Below are positions 9,106 through 17,240 of a stretch of DNA of 64,000 nt, one piece after another (position 1 is the stretch's first letter; the number at the start of each line of letters is the position of its first letter). Position numbers and translations under genes: made by a program. Below the pieces are notes generated by a model. The model saw only the letters and a list, made by a program, of their open reading frames with translations, was not told the origin of the DNA and ran no database searches. The DNA is taken from NCBI RefSeq assembly GCF_030503435.1, contig NZ_JAUKPO010000020.1, positions 62,001 through 126,000 of the forward strand, in the 5' to 3' direction. Source of the stretch: Rhodocytophaga aerolata (GTDB lineage Bacteria; Bacteroidota; Bacteroidia; Cytophagales; 172606-1).

Positions 9106-9531
9106 TTAGCTTTTATATACATAGGTTTTGAAGTCAGAAATGCGATTTGTTTTGAATATCGGCTCTGTTACTTCACTTATGCCTAGGAGCTTTTGTACAT
9201 TTTCTAAGGTTTCTTGCCCAAACACTCCATCTATGCCGAACTTTGGAAACTTAGCGCCTTTGCGAGATTGCAAGAACTGTTGTAATTGCTCTACCCGTTT
9301 GCCGGTACTTCCTTGTTTTAATGGAAATTTATCATTGGCCGGTGCAGGCTCATTGGACCTAATTTGGTCCATTGGTACTGGCTCTATGGCCGGTCCTAAG
9401 TCATTGGACCTAGTTAGGTCCTTTGCCATTGGCTGTGCAGCTGCTTTTCTTTTCTTGTAATATATCCAGCCAGCCGCTAGGATTGCTAAACCTGCCATGA
9501 TAAAGAGCAATTGTTTTTGTGTCATTGCCAT
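9106..9531 (-). CDS. Membrane-anchored peptidoglycan-binding protein
   Basis: A 141-residue protein with an N-terminal hydrophobic helix (about residues 7-24, LLFIMAGLAILAAGWIYY) followed by KKRK. A Pro-rich linker follows, in which DLTRSND and MDQIRSNEP resemble each other. The C-terminal domain is of the PG_binding_1 type (FPLKQGSTGKRVEQLQQFLQ, then FGIDGVFGQETLENVQKLLG). Such domains bind peptidoglycan. With the nearby transglycosylase it probably tethers the particle or apparatus to the wall. Confidence 0.75.
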   Translation of the reverse strand: MAMTQKQLLFIMAGLAILAAGWIYYKKRKAAAQPMAKDLTRSNDLGPAIEPVPMDQIRSNEPAPANDKFPLKQGSTGKRVEQLQQFLQSRKGAKFPKFGIDGVFGQETLENVQKLLGISEVTEPIFKTNRISDFKTYVYKS

Positions 9532-9545
9532 TGTATGAGTATTAC

Positions 9546-9782
9546 TTATTTGGATTTGCCGGTTACCGTATCATAGTTTTTGCCTTCGTGAGCAAAAGTT
9601 GTCGTTTGCTTTTTCATAGCTGTTGCCCAGGCAATAATGAATTTATTATCGAATCCTTTTGTCTTTGCCTCACCGATCACTGCTAGAGCATTGCGTACAT
9701 TCATGCGTACAAACAGCAGGTAATAGCCTGCACCGATAGCAAGAATGGCAAAGAGGATGATCACATTGCGGTTGATTACCAT
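9546..9782 (-). CDS. Small N-terminally anchored membrane protein (78 aa)
   Basis: One hydrophobic helix lies at about residues 7-25 (VIILFAILAIGAGYYLLFV), followed by a polar tail of about 50 residues. The tail has no recognised fold. It is 2 bp downstream of the 242-residue gene. It is probably a particle membrane protein; function is unknown. Confidence 0.55.
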   Translation of the reverse strand: MVINRNVIILFAILAIGAGYYLLFVRMNVRNALAVIGEAKTKGFDNKFIIAWATAMKKQTTTFAHEGKNYDTVTGKSK

Positions 9783-9784
9783 AG

Positions 9785-10513
9785 CTAGTTAATTTGAATC
9801 TTGGGTTGTAAACTCTTTAATTTAGTTAGCCATGCAGAAAGCACTCCTTTCCGATAGAGCACAACAAGCACTATGAGGACCAATGCGAGCAGAAACACAC
9901 TTGCTACAATTCGCTTCGTTTGTTGTCTAGCAGTTGTTTTCTCGTCAATGAGTGTGTAAGTAAACTTGTTGCCATACTTGTCTTTGTGCTTCCTGCATAG
10001 CTCTAAAAATTCTTTGAACTGTTGGGCATTGGCAAACACCTGGCAGGCAGCAGAATAATTATTAATTTCTTCTGTCGTGCCACTAGCAGCTGCACGATGT
10101 ATGTTGATCCCAAACAGGCCGGTTTTTGTCTTGGCCGAATTAAAATTCAGTACATTATTCTTATCATCATCCAGCAAAGCAGTCACTTTGCCGGTCTGCA
10201 CCAAGGCTTCATATTTGCCTTGGTGCAGACCAATCGAATAGGCATCTACATATTGACCTTGGGCAAGTATGGAGGTAGCATTTCCATTAAAGCCTTTTTC
10301 CAAATAATACTTGCCTGGGTCAGTGGTAATGCGGTACTGCTTATAGCGCCATTTTCCATTTTGCTCTCTGTAGAATACCCACATGGTATCATCAAAAGCG
10401 TTAGATAAGATCGTTGCAGCTCTCACACCGACAATATTCAGCTCATAAGGTCTTTCAAGGACCTTAAAACCTTTCTTTTTGAGTGTTACCAGTATAGATT
10501 TGAACTTGATCAT
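9785..10513 (-). CDS. Tail-anchored protein of the particle cluster (242 aa)
   Basis: A soluble domain of about 200 residues is followed by a C-terminal membrane helix at about residues 204-222 (VASVFLLALVLIVLVVLYRK) and a short tail. The soluble part is mixed alpha/beta with Tyr-rich stretches. No family was recognised. It is adjacent to two N-anchored small proteins. A role as a membrane-bound structural or assembly protein is inferred from context only. Confidence 0.5.
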   Translation of the reverse strand: MIKFKSILVTLKKKGFKVLERPYELNIVGVRAATILSNAFDDTMWVFYREQNGKWRYKQYRITTDPGKYYLEKGFNGNATSILAQGQYVDAYSIGLHQGKYEALVQTGKVTALLDDDKNNVLNFNSAKTKTGLFGINIHRAAASGTTEEINNYSAACQVFANAQQFKEFLELCRKHKDKYGNKFTYTLIDEKTTARQQTKRIVASVFLLALVLIVLVVLYRKGVLSAWLTKLKSLQPKIQIN

Positions 10514-10525
10514 CTAGTGTATTGC

Positions 10526-10981
10526 TTATTTGGCACTTTTAATAATAGTCAGGGCTCTCTCATAATTTGGATAGGAACCAGATAAGCCCATATCCTTATA
10601 TGATTTGAATATCTCTTCTATGTACAGCTTCAGGGATTTGCCATGCAATTGCATCATGGTCTGATTGAGGGTAGAGAGCTGAGCCTTGGTTTTGCCTGAT
10701 AGGATAGAAAACACCTTTGTTTCATCATCTGTAAAAAAGCCTTGTGCTTTGATCAGCGCCTGGGCATCAGCTTTGGCATCGTACTTTGTGTCAGTCTTTA
10801 CATTCAGTAATACTGAATCCACATCTACTCCATTAGCGCCAATCCCATTTTCTAAAATGACATCTATCTGCAATAATTTTTTGCGTTTCTGTGCAGCCTT
10901 GGCTTTACCCATAATGAAAGCCACGATTACTACGATAACTAGCAGGACTGCTAAACCTAAAATCAGTTTTTGCTTTTTCAT
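10526..10981 (-). CDS. N-terminally anchored helical protein (151 aa)
   Basis: A hydrophobic segment at about residues 6-26 (LILGLAVLLVIVVIVAFIMG) is followed by KAKAAQKRKK and a mostly helical polar domain. It overlaps the upstream gene by 4 bp (ATGA-type junction at 10978-10981), indicating translational coupling. Function is unknown. Confidence 0.55.
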   Translation of the reverse strand: MKKQKLILGLAVLLVIVVIVAFIMGKAKAAQKRKKLLQIDVILENGIGANGVDVDSVLLNVKTDTKYDAKADAQALIKAQGFFTDDETKVFSILSGKTKAQLSTLNQTMMQLHGKSLKLYIEEIFKSYKDMGLSGSYPNYERALTIIKSAK

Positions 10982-11409
10982 CTGATCATCCCCCTAGAAG
11001 CAAGCGTAGCGATCAGTTGTTGATATTCATTTGGGTTTCTCACTATGCGGATAATTACCCATACAGCCAGCAAGAACACGATAAGAAGGGCTACCAAAGC
11101 CATTTTAGAAGCTGTTCCGAACATAGAGAAAAATCCATCCAAGGTATCATCCAGGCCATCAGCTACATAGCTCATGGCACCTTTTTCTACCTGTATGCCT
11201 TCCTTTTGCAAATATTCCCGTAGGACAACTGTATTGGCTTTTCCATCCAGAATAAAGCCATCTGTATTGCGTTGTTTCCAGGCTTTGAGGAAATACAGAT
11301 TCGCTTGTTTTTTGCCAAACTCGTCTTTCATGGCCTTATGCCATACAATCCATTCGGAATCAATGGCATCTTTCCTGGGAATACTACTAACAGTGTCTAC
11401 TTTAACCAT
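10978..11409 (-). CDS. Single-helix membrane protein (143 aa)
   Basis: I chose the ATG at 11409 (MVKVDTVSSIPRKDAID). A longer frame from 11508 would run through a terminator hairpin (11410-11439) and an AT-rich leader. The protein has a polar N-terminal domain and one hydrophobic segment about 100 residues in (MALVALLIVFLLAVWVIIR), then a polar tail of about 25 residues. Its 3' end overlaps the next gene by 4 bp. Function is unknown. Confidence 0.55.
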   Translation of the reverse strand: MVKVDTVSSIPRKDAIDSEWIVWHKAMKDEFGKKQANLYFLKAWKQRNTDGFILDGKANTVVLREYLQKEGIQVEKGAMSYVADGLDDTLDGFFSMFGTASKMALVALLIVFLLAVWVIIRIVRNPNEYQQLIATLASRGMIR

Positions 11410-11439
11410 AAAAAAATAGGGTACCTTAGAGAGATACCC
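11410..11439 (-). terminator. Hairpin plus T-tract inside the cluster
   Basis: The GGGTA/TACCC arms at 11419-11439 are followed on the minus strand by TATTTTTTT. The stem is short (5-6 bp), so it may act as a partial terminator between the 427-residue gene and the genes below. Confidence 0.5.
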
Positions 11440-11534
11440 GTTAGTTGAAAAAGTTGAAAAAATCTTGCATCCTATACAGAGGCCTTTTGGCAGCACTCCT
11501 TCAGACAAAAAATCCCCTCCGGGTAAAAGTAAAA

Positions 11535-12818
11535 TTATAGGAGTTTTGCTACCCAGGCAGGTTTTACGATAAGAGAAAAGAGAACAAAAAAGAGAACAGC
11601 TGCAGAGGCCAAGAGAACAACTTTATAGCGTTCTGAGGCCTTTTTTTGTTCATCCAGAGAACGTTCTTGCTGCAAAACATAAGGCTCTAGTATTTGCATC
11701 GTATGCTCAATGTTCTCCAAAAACTGTTCACTCTTTGAATAACCCGATTCAGCGAGTGCTCCGGCAAAAGAATAAGGCAAGGAAGAAAAATTGAAAACCT
11801 GTGTAAATCTTTCATCCTTATGCAGCCTTGCGTACTGGTCAGCAATCGAATAAGTAGGCGATTGATAGGCACGTAACTGCTTTTTTACCAAGAACAGTTC
11901 GTTAGAAATTTCCTTAATAATCTTCTCTTCTATGGTTTCTTTTACCCCTTTTACCTGCTTTTCCACCCAAACTGTCTCACCTTGCCATTTGCTAGTGACT
12001 ACTTTATCATACAGGTTTTCACCAGGCCGGTTCACAGAGTAATCAGTCAGCATAGCCGCTTCAGCTAGGGAAAACAGCACCGGTACCCTGGCTTTGTCTT
12101 GGTAAGCACGAACATATTTAAAGTAGGTCTTCACAAATAGCTCTACTTCCTGTAAGTTGATTTCTTTCTTTTCTTCCGGCTTATCTGAATCCTTATCCTT
12201 TTCCTCTTCATCATCGTCCGGATCTAGGAAGTCCTGGCTTGGTTCTTCAAATCCTAATCCATCCTCTTCTGATTCGTAGAATAGGTCTAAAAGCAATATG
12301 GTACGTGGCAATACCACTACCTCAAACTTTTTATTGATGTCTAGTATGATTGTGCCAATATCATCTTTATCCAGCTCCACAATAATGCGGATAGAAGTCT
12401 CTACATACTTGGAAAGAAAGTCAAGTAACTCTGTTTGGTAGGTACCTGTAGCTGTTTGCTTGTAGTAGGTGAACTTTTCTACTAACTGGTCAGCATTGTT
12501 GGTGTATAAACGAATCTTATTGCATTTGAAGGGTGAAGCATACATAGAAGCATTGAGCTTTTCTATTTGGGCAGCCGTTATCAAATCAGATTGGGTTGGT
12601 GCTCCCTCTCCTACCTGGCCAATATAGGCCATTGGTAGCTCACCGGCCTGGGCAAGACCGATGTAGTTAAATTTGCCAGCTCCCTCTCCACTAGCGCCAA
12701 TATATCCCTGCCTGCTAGTCAATACAGTTTCTTGCATAGCCCCTCCCCCGATATTCCAGGTCTTTGGCATATCAGATTCATTAGTGAGTACTAATTGTAT
12801 ATGTTGCAGGGTAGCCAT
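11535..12818 (-). CDS. Large tail-anchored protein (427 aa)
   Basis: A long soluble region ends in a C-terminal membrane helix at about residues 400-420 (VVLLASAAVLFFVLFSLIV) and the short tail KPAWVAKLL. Around residues 195-225 there is a strongly acidic then mixed-charge stretch (DPDDDEEEKDKDSDKPEEKK), probably a flexible linker. Near the N-terminus a Gly-rich segment (NIGGGAMQETVLTSRQGYIG) is followed by repeated YIG motifs (GYIGASGEGAG, NYIGLAQAGE, AYIGQVGEGA). These repeats recall the SFxG/SYxG motifs in other proteins of the cluster. No family was recognised. It lies between the collar fibre and the small membrane proteins. Confidence 0.5.
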   Translation of the reverse strand: MATLQHIQLVLTNESDMPKTWNIGGGAMQETVLTSRQGYIGASGEGAGKFNYIGLAQAGELPMAYIGQVGEGAPTQSDLITAAQIEKLNASMYASPFKCNKIRLYTNNADQLVEKFTYYKQTATGTYQTELLDFLSKYVETSIRIIVELDKDDIGTIILDINKKFEVVVLPRTILLLDLFYESEEDGLGFEEPSQDFLDPDDDEEEKDKDSDKPEEKKEINLQEVELFVKTYFKYVRAYQDKARVPVLFSLAEAAMLTDYSVNRPGENLYDKVVTSKWQGETVWVEKQVKGVKETIEEKIIKEISNELFLVKKQLRAYQSPTYSIADQYARLHKDERFTQVFNFSSLPYSFAGALAESGYSKSEQFLENIEHTMQILEPYVLQQERSLDEQKKASERYKVVLLASAAVLFFVLFSLIVKPAWVAKLL

Positions 12819-12830
12819 TGAAAGAAAGGA

Positions 12831-13883
12831 TTAAGCGATTCTTTTAATAAAAGCTAATACATAGTATGGAGGCCTGTTTTCATGCGCCTCAGTCTCATAC
12901 ACATTGTTTACTTCATCTACAAGCACACCACCTGCTACAGAGGATTCAGTAGTGGTAGTAGCTACTTTTTGGTAGGCATCATTTCCACCACTGTTTAAGC
13001 TAGTACCTGTGCCATCATCGGTAACTTTCTCATATTCGTGTACGTGTGCAGGTACTTCTTCTTCTGCTAAAGTCACCCTCTCTTCTCCCCCTTCAGCCTC
13101 AATGAAGTAGTCGCCACCTGGTCCCTGGTCAGGGTCATAACCGGCAATAAATTTACCTCTCAAATCCGGTGTACCGTTCTGGCCATCACATAGCGCCCAA
13201 TTTACATAAATATCATCCCCCAGGCCGGTTACTACATCAAAATAGGCAATGGAATCTCCATCAACCATTATAATAGAGCCAACCGGTGAGGCCTGTTCTT
13301 CTAACACGGCCACTCTGTCTTGCAGGTCTGCAATATCATCCTGGGCTAGTTCCAGATCTTCCTGGGTAATGGCAATTTGTTCTTCAGCTATGCGTAAATC
13401 TTCTGTGGTTTGCGCTAATTCTTCACCGGTAGTAGCTGATAGGCCGTATTGCTCAGCTAAAATATCAGATGCCCGCCTGAGGCCTACAAAATCAACTTTG
13501 CCTGTGGTATCATCTTCAAAGGCAAAACTCATGGTACGAATCTGGTGAACGTACTTTAGGGTTTTGTCATAATACTCAACCGGATTAAATTGGGCATACT
13601 CTACCACAAATGACAAACAAGGCCACTGGCCATCAACAAAAGAGCCTTCATCCCCGGCTACAGCAAAGATTTCTCCCTGGTAGAACACATATCCATCGGT
13701 AAAGCTATAGTCATTGCCTACTATTTCTAGCTGGCAACCGGTAAGGATTGCAGCTTCTATCCCATCTGGCAGCATCATGCGGCCAAGGGCATTAAATCCC
13801 TCTTTGTAGGCCTGCTGGATAAAAGCAAAATCCTCTAATTGGATAGGGTGAAAACCGGTATGGGTTGTAATAAAATGATTCAT
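12831..13883 (-). CDS. Fibre with coiled coil and phage tail-collar-like C-terminus
   Basis: In this 350-residue protein, the N-terminal ~170 residues form a baseplate-contact-like domain. A heptad-rich coiled coil spans about 175-220 (TTEDLRIAEEQIAITQEDLE and onward). The C-terminal ~130 residues match the tail-collar/MdpB type: WALCDGQNGTPDLRGKFIAG, then HVHEYEK, and finally ENRPPYYVLAFIKRI. In the known family these proteins trimerise as short phage tail fibres. It starts 3 bp before the HExxH gene ends the previous unit. It is the clearest phage-like gene in the cluster. Confidence 0.78.
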   Translation of the reverse strand: MNHFITTHTGFHPIQLEDFAFIQQAYKEGFNALGRMMLPDGIEAAILTGCQLEIVGNDYSFTDGYVFYQGEIFAVAGDEGSFVDGQWPCLSFVVEYAQFNPVEYYDKTLKYVHQIRTMSFAFEDDTTGKVDFVGLRRASDILAEQYGLSATTGEELAQTTEDLRIAEEQIAITQEDLELAQDDIADLQDRVAVLEEQASPVGSIIMVDGDSIAYFDVVTGLGDDIYVNWALCDGQNGTPDLRGKFIAGYDPDQGPGGDYFIEAEGGEERVTLAEEEVPAHVHEYEKVTDDGTGTSLNSGGNDAYQKVATTTTESSVAGGVLVDEVNNVYETEAHENRPPYYVLAFIKRIA

Positions 13884-13886
13884 CGC

Positions 13887-14636
13887 TTATTTTCTTTTGC
13901 TCTGAAAGTCTAAAATGAAATTCTTAATCTGCTTTACCCTCTCAATCATATCTTGCCGGTCATAAAAGATATTGGCAGTTGCGTAAATGGCTTCAGTAGC
14001 CGGAAAGCCATAGGAAAGATATACCCGTAAAGCAGTCAGATCAGCTTCTATTTCCTCAGAAGTATCTTGTTCATGGTGCATCCTTTCATGTAAAAGAATC
14101 AGCATACGCATGGGTACGGTATAGTCTAGGAACTTATGCCTAGCAATTTCCATAAAGCCTGTGGTACGGGATACTCTGGCCGGTGTAAACATTTTCTCTC
14201 CAGTATTGCGGTTGACAATATGCCGTGAGAAGTCTATGGCAAATTGCTTGTCATTGGAAACATAGCGGCCTGGTTTGATCTTACTGGCTTTTGCTGAAAA
14301 CTCCATTGCAAATTCCATAAAAGCTTTGGTCTTTGGCCGTATCCAAAGTGGATAGGTCCGTAGGTCCTTTACTTTTAGGTCCACTATCTGTATATCTTCA
14401 TCCAAGCCGTTTTCATTGACAATATCTACCATGAGCACATCCGGAGCTATCGGCAAAGGAAGCTCAAAGGTTTTTACTCCATCAATCGGCTTTTGCTCAG
14501 TACCGGCTCTACGGTCAAAGAATTTAGTTTTGGTATGGAAAGCATCATAGCCAGTGATACGAATAATGGCATCATTGCCAACTACAGTCACATATAAGGT
14601 TTGTGGAACAGAATCCAGTCTGGCAGTAAATTGCAT
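13887..14636 (-). CDS. Putative zinc metalloprotease (HExxH)
   Basis: A 249-residue protein. A helix at about residues 178-200 carries HERMH (183-187) followed by EEIEAD (194-199), giving the HExxH plus downstream acidic ligand pattern of gluzincin-type or related metallopeptidases. The N-terminal ~100 residues look beta-rich. No signal peptide or membrane helix is seen. Within a particle cluster it could process structural precursors or act on the host surface. Both are inferences. No database family was recognised. Confidence 0.6.
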   Translation of the reverse strand: MQFTARLDSVPQTLYVTVVGNDAIIRITGYDAFHTKTKFFDRRAGTEQKPIDGVKTFELPLPIAPDVLMVDIVNENGLDEDIQIVDLKVKDLRTYPLWIRPKTKAFMEFAMEFSAKASKIKPGRYVSNDKQFAIDFSRHIVNRNTGEKMFTPARVSRTTGFMEIARHKFLDYTVPMRMLILLHERMHHEQDTSEEIEADLTALRVYLSYGFPATEAIYATANIFYDRQDMIERVKQIKNFILDFQSKRK

Positions 14637-14678
14637 GGAGCAGAGTAAATAGCTTAAAAAATGGCCTGTTATGGCATT

Positions 14679-14747
14679 AAAAAAACTAGGACAGACAAGA
14701 CAAAATTGACCGGTAATGGTCTGTTATGTTTGGCTTGTCTGTCTAGG
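14679..14747 (-). terminator. Long-stem rho-independent terminator
   Basis: The arms around ACAGACAAG (14691-14699) and CTTGTCTGT, extended by CTAG on both sides, form about 13 bp with a long loop. Seven T residues follow on the minus strand. It lies between the 41-residue membrane protein and the metalloprotease gene. Confidence 0.65.
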
Positions 14748-14868
14748 AAATATAATTGCGATAGAACTTATATACTGCGTAAAAAAATGCAATCATGCCT
14801 AGCAGATAAATAAGCGACATCACTTTGTTTTTGGGTGCAATATCTTCAGAATAGCCTTGAAAAAGCAT
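14743..14868 (-). CDS. Small membrane protein (41 aa)
   Basis: An ATG at 14868 opens a 41-residue frame with stop at 14743. The start is MLFQGYSEDIAPKNK. A hydrophobic helix spans about residues 17-33 (MSLIYLLGMIAFFYAVY) and the tail is KFYRNYIS. It begins only 4 bp after the stop of the upstream gene, which fits a real, translationally coupled gene. Function is unknown; it belongs to the small membrane protein set. Confidence 0.6.
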   Translation of the reverse strand: MLFQGYSEDIAPKNKVMSLIYLLGMIAFFYAVYKFYRNYIS

Positions 14869-14872
14869 ATAC

Positions 14873-15244
14873 TTACTTTTTGCTTGCTGCTTTGAAAACT
14901 AGGAAAAGCACTAACAGAAATACTACGCCAATGGCTGTATAGGCTGCTACCGCAGGCATACCCAGGATAGTCTCTACTTCTTTTTCCTGACGTAAACCGG
15001 CTTCAAAATCAATGGTATCTACCGGAGCAGCACCCCCATTTTTTTTGTTTCTAAGCATTTGGGCAGCTTTGGCAGAACCTATCGATACACCTTGTAGGAT
15101 ACCTTCAGCACCTCCAGCTTTTTTTACTAAATCACCAAGTAAATTTGGTTTCTTTTTAGCTGGCGCACTTACTTGTACCCCTGGTGCCTGTAGTTGGCTT
15201 ACCCCTGAAGTTTTAACGCCTGGTTGAGATAATGTATTAATCAT
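14873..15244 (-). CDS. Tail-anchored small protein (123 aa)
   Basis: The N-terminal half is Pro/Ala/Gln-rich and low in complexity (SQPGVKTSGVSQLQAPGVQV). A Gly/Ala helix and a Lys-Asn segment follow. One membrane helix at about residues 100-118 (AAYTAIGVVFLLVLFLVF) ends in KAASKK. The design is the same as that of its upstream neighbours. It is probably a structural membrane component. Confidence 0.55.
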   Translation of the reverse strand: MINTLSQPGVKTSGVSQLQAPGVQVSAPAKKKPNLLGDLVKKAGGAEGILQGVSIGSAKAAQMLRNKKNGGAAPVDTIDFEAGLRQEKEVETILGMPAVAAYTAIGVVFLLVLFLVFKAASKK

Positions 15245-15251
15245 GGTTGGA

Positions 15252-15647
15252 TTAGTCTAAAATAAAAAATAGTAATAGCATGAAAGCCAGCAGGCAGCAT
15301 ACAGTCATCAGCTCAGTTTTTTCGATCACAGGTTTTTCTTCTGGTCCGGCAAATGAAACTGCTTTTTCTTTTGGATCTACTACAGAACCAACTGGAGCAA
15401 CCTTTGATAAATCGAAAGATTGTATAGAAGGAAGGTTCATGCGTAGATTCATCAGTGTAGGCTGCAAATCGTGTACTTTAAAGAAACCCATCACTTTAGG
15501 ATAGTTTTCTTTAACAAAAGCGGCTTTCTCTGCATTAGACATTTTTTGCATTTTGTCTACTCCTGCCAGATTTTCAAGTATGTATTGTCCCATCATGGTC
15601 ACATCATACTTGACAGCCGCAAAACCTTTTGCACCCTGGATTTCCAT
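15252..15647 (-). CDS. Tail-anchored small protein (131 aa)
   Basis: A soluble helical N-terminal domain and a Pro/Glu-rich linker (GPEEKPVIEKTE) are followed by a C-terminal hydrophobic helix at the very end (LMTVCCLLAFMLLLFFILD). It is 7 bp from the next gene and 4 bp from the previous one. Function is unknown. Confidence 0.55.
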   Translation of the reverse strand: MEIQGAKGFAAVKYDVTMMGQYILENLAGVDKMQKMSNAEKAAFVKENYPKVMGFFKVHDLQPTLMNLRMNLPSIQSFDLSKVAPVGSVVDPKEKAVSFAGPEEKPVIEKTELMTVCCLLAFMLLLFFILD

Positions 15648-15651
15648 TGGA

Positions 15652-16572
15652 TTATTTCTTTTTTAGATATTTAGTGATAAACCACACAAGCAGGCATAGC
15701 ACGATAAGGGCTATTAGACTTGTCAAAAGAACTTTCTGATTCTTTTTCTTTTCTTGGGCAGTCTTACCAACAAAGCTTAGTTCTTCCTCATACATATCCT
15801 CTTCGTAGCCTTCCTCTTCGTAGCCTTCCTCTTCGTAGCCTTCCTCTTCGTAGCCTTCATCCTCATATCCACCATTGGCGGCTGCATTTTCAGCATCAGA
15901 TACCGCTTGTGCTTCTTCATCCCATCCGGAGGTTGGCTGATCTAGGCTCTCCATATCGAAATCAGCACCCATATCTCCCATTTCTGGCTCAGTAGGTACA
16001 ATAGAAGTAGTAGGAGTTAATGGCGTAGACAGGTTAGCTACTTGGTTCACAGGGTTTCTTACCTCTTCTAAAGCAGGAGCACTAGGAGTTGTTGTTGGAG
16101 CTATTGGCGCAGAAGTCTCTAATGGCTTTTTGTCAACCATTCCTGGCAGCACAGCACCTACAATACCTGTAGTCAGCCTGTTAAATAAACCACCACCATT
16201 GCTGATTTTAGCCACTTTTACATTCTTTCTGACTTCAGCATTCATGGTCCGGTTTTCACCTACTTGCCCTTTTTTAGCAATCCGGTTATCTGCTTTTACT
16301 ATCTTTCTGTCAGCACGAGCTGTTAATACAGCCGCACGACCTGGATTTTTAGCTTTAGCAGCTTTAGATAGTAACTTACCTGCTTTCTTTTCAGAGCGCT
16401 TTTCGATACGGGCAGTTTTCTTTTCTACACGCTTTTCGATTCTTGCAGTCTTTTTCGCTGCACGTTTCTCTTGTCTGGCAGCTTTTTTAGCCTTGTTTTT
16501 ACCAAGGAAAGATTCTGCAAAATCTTCGTCCCCTACATAGCTTACCATTATATTTGAATTGCATCCACACAT
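15652..16572 (-). CDS. Lys-rich then acidic tail-anchored protein (306 aa)
   Basis: The N-terminus carries MVSYVGDEDFAESFLGKN (ATG at 16548, which may be the true start instead of 16572). A highly basic segment follows (residues ~30-95, repeating KKxAR-I-EKR), then a Pro/Thr linker. An acidic Tyr repeat of four EEGYE units lies at about 240-258, then a second SFVG motif, and a C-terminal membrane helix (VLLTSLIALIVLCLLVWFI). The basic segment could bind nucleic acid and the acidic repeat could be an assembly contact. Both are inferences. It shares the SxxG/ESFLG motif with the protein encoded just upstream. Confidence 0.55.
   Translation of the reverse strand: MCGCNSNIMVSYVGDEDFAESFLGKNKAKKAARQEKRAAKKTARIEKRVEKKTARIEKRSEKKAGKLLSKAAKAKNPGRAAVLTARADRKIVKADNRIAKKGQVGENRTMNAEVRKNVKVAKISNGGGLFNRLTTGIVGAVLPGMVDKKPLETSAPIAPTTTPSAPALEEVRNPVNQVANLSTPLTPTTSIVPTEPEMGDMGADFDMESLDQPTSGWDEEAQAVSDAENAAANGGYEDEGYEEEGYEEEGYEEEGYEEDMYEEELSFVGKTAQEKKKNQKVLLTSLIALIVLCLLVWFITKYLKKK
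15797..15856 (-). repeat. Four tandem 15-bp units inside a coding region
   Basis: The unit TCCTCTTCGTAGCCT occurs four times in perfect tandem and encodes the EEGYE repeats. It is in frame (15 bp), so copy-number change would lengthen or shorten the acidic segment without breaking the gene. Confidence 0.9.
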
Positions 16573-16603
16573 GATGAATAAAAAAATTTAAGAAGTTGAA
16601 AAA

Positions 16604-16963
16604 TTATTTTTTGACGATCATAAACACACCAAAAGCAATAAGCAGGAAGGCAATGGCAGCAATGATCATCGTAGGCATATGTGATTTGGTAGAAACTACC
16701 GGTACTACTGAAGCTGGTGCTGGCTCTGCCTGTAATGCGGTAATCATGGAAGCCTGGGCAGCTTTTACTTGATTATCCGTTTTTTTGGACTCTACCTTGG
16801 AGCGCTTATTCTCTAACTTAATTGCCCGTTTCTCTTTTTTAAAAGCCTGTTTTTCTTGTCTTTTCGCTTTGGCTTTCTTACCCATGCCTAAAAAGCTCTC
16901 TTCACCTAGATAGCTTTCTCCAACAAATGATAGCATAGAACCTTGTAAATAAGTAGGTGTCAT
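16604..16963 (-). CDS. Tail-anchored protein with SFVG/ESFLG motif (119 aa)
   Basis: I chose the ATG at 16963 (MTPTYLQGSMLSFVG), directly after the previous stop, because a start at 16999 would overlap the upstream gene by 35 bp. The N-terminus reads LSFVGESYLGEESFLG. A basic Lys/Arg-rich helix follows (KKAKAKRQEKQAFKKEKRAI), then an Ala/Pro linker and a C-terminal membrane helix (MIIAAIAFLLIAFGVFMIV) ending in KK. It is a shorter version of the 306-residue neighbour. Probably a structural membrane protein. Confidence 0.55.
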   Translation of the reverse strand: MTPTYLQGSMLSFVGESYLGEESFLGMGKKAKAKRQEKQAFKKEKRAIKLENKRSKVESKKTDNQVKAAQASMITALQAEPAPASVVPVVSTKSHMPTMIIAAIAFLLIAFGVFMIVKK

Positions 16964-16964
16964 G

Positions 16965-17240
16965 TTACTTGCGTTTTTTAAGGTAAAGGACAAAACCAAG
17001 GAAAATAAAAGCTATTAGCAATGCAGCTAGTCCGAAATAGAGTTGTTGCTGCTTTTGTTTGGCAGCTTGCGCTTGTTGTTGTGCGGCTAATTGCTGAGCT
17101 TGTTGCTTTTGTTGTAATGCAGCCATTGTCAGGTTAGCCGCATTTTGGTTATCCTGCAATTTCATATCCTGCTTACCTTTGATCAGCGAACCGGCAACGT
17201 TCAGGCCACCACTGGCCGCACCTAATATTGCACTTACCAT
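16965..17240 (-). CDS. Gln/Ala-rich coiled-coil membrane protein (91 aa)
   Basis: A Gly/Ser N-terminus is followed by a Gln/Ala-rich helix (about residues 38-64, QQKQQAQQLAAQQQAQAAKQ), then a C-terminal membrane helix (FGLAALLIAFIFLGFVLYL) with a KKRK tail. The helix is probably a coiled coil or spacer. It overlaps the upstream gene by 7 bp. Function is unknown. Confidence 0.55.
   Translation of the reverse strand: MVSAILGAASGGLNVAGSLIKGKQDMKLQDNQNAANLTMAALQQKQQAQQLAAQQQAQAAKQKQQQLYFGLAALLIAFIFLGFVLYLKKRK

Noticed and set aside
15797-15856. Tandem 15-bp repeats as a CRISPR array
   Set aside because: They are perfect, without spacers and in frame inside a coding region.
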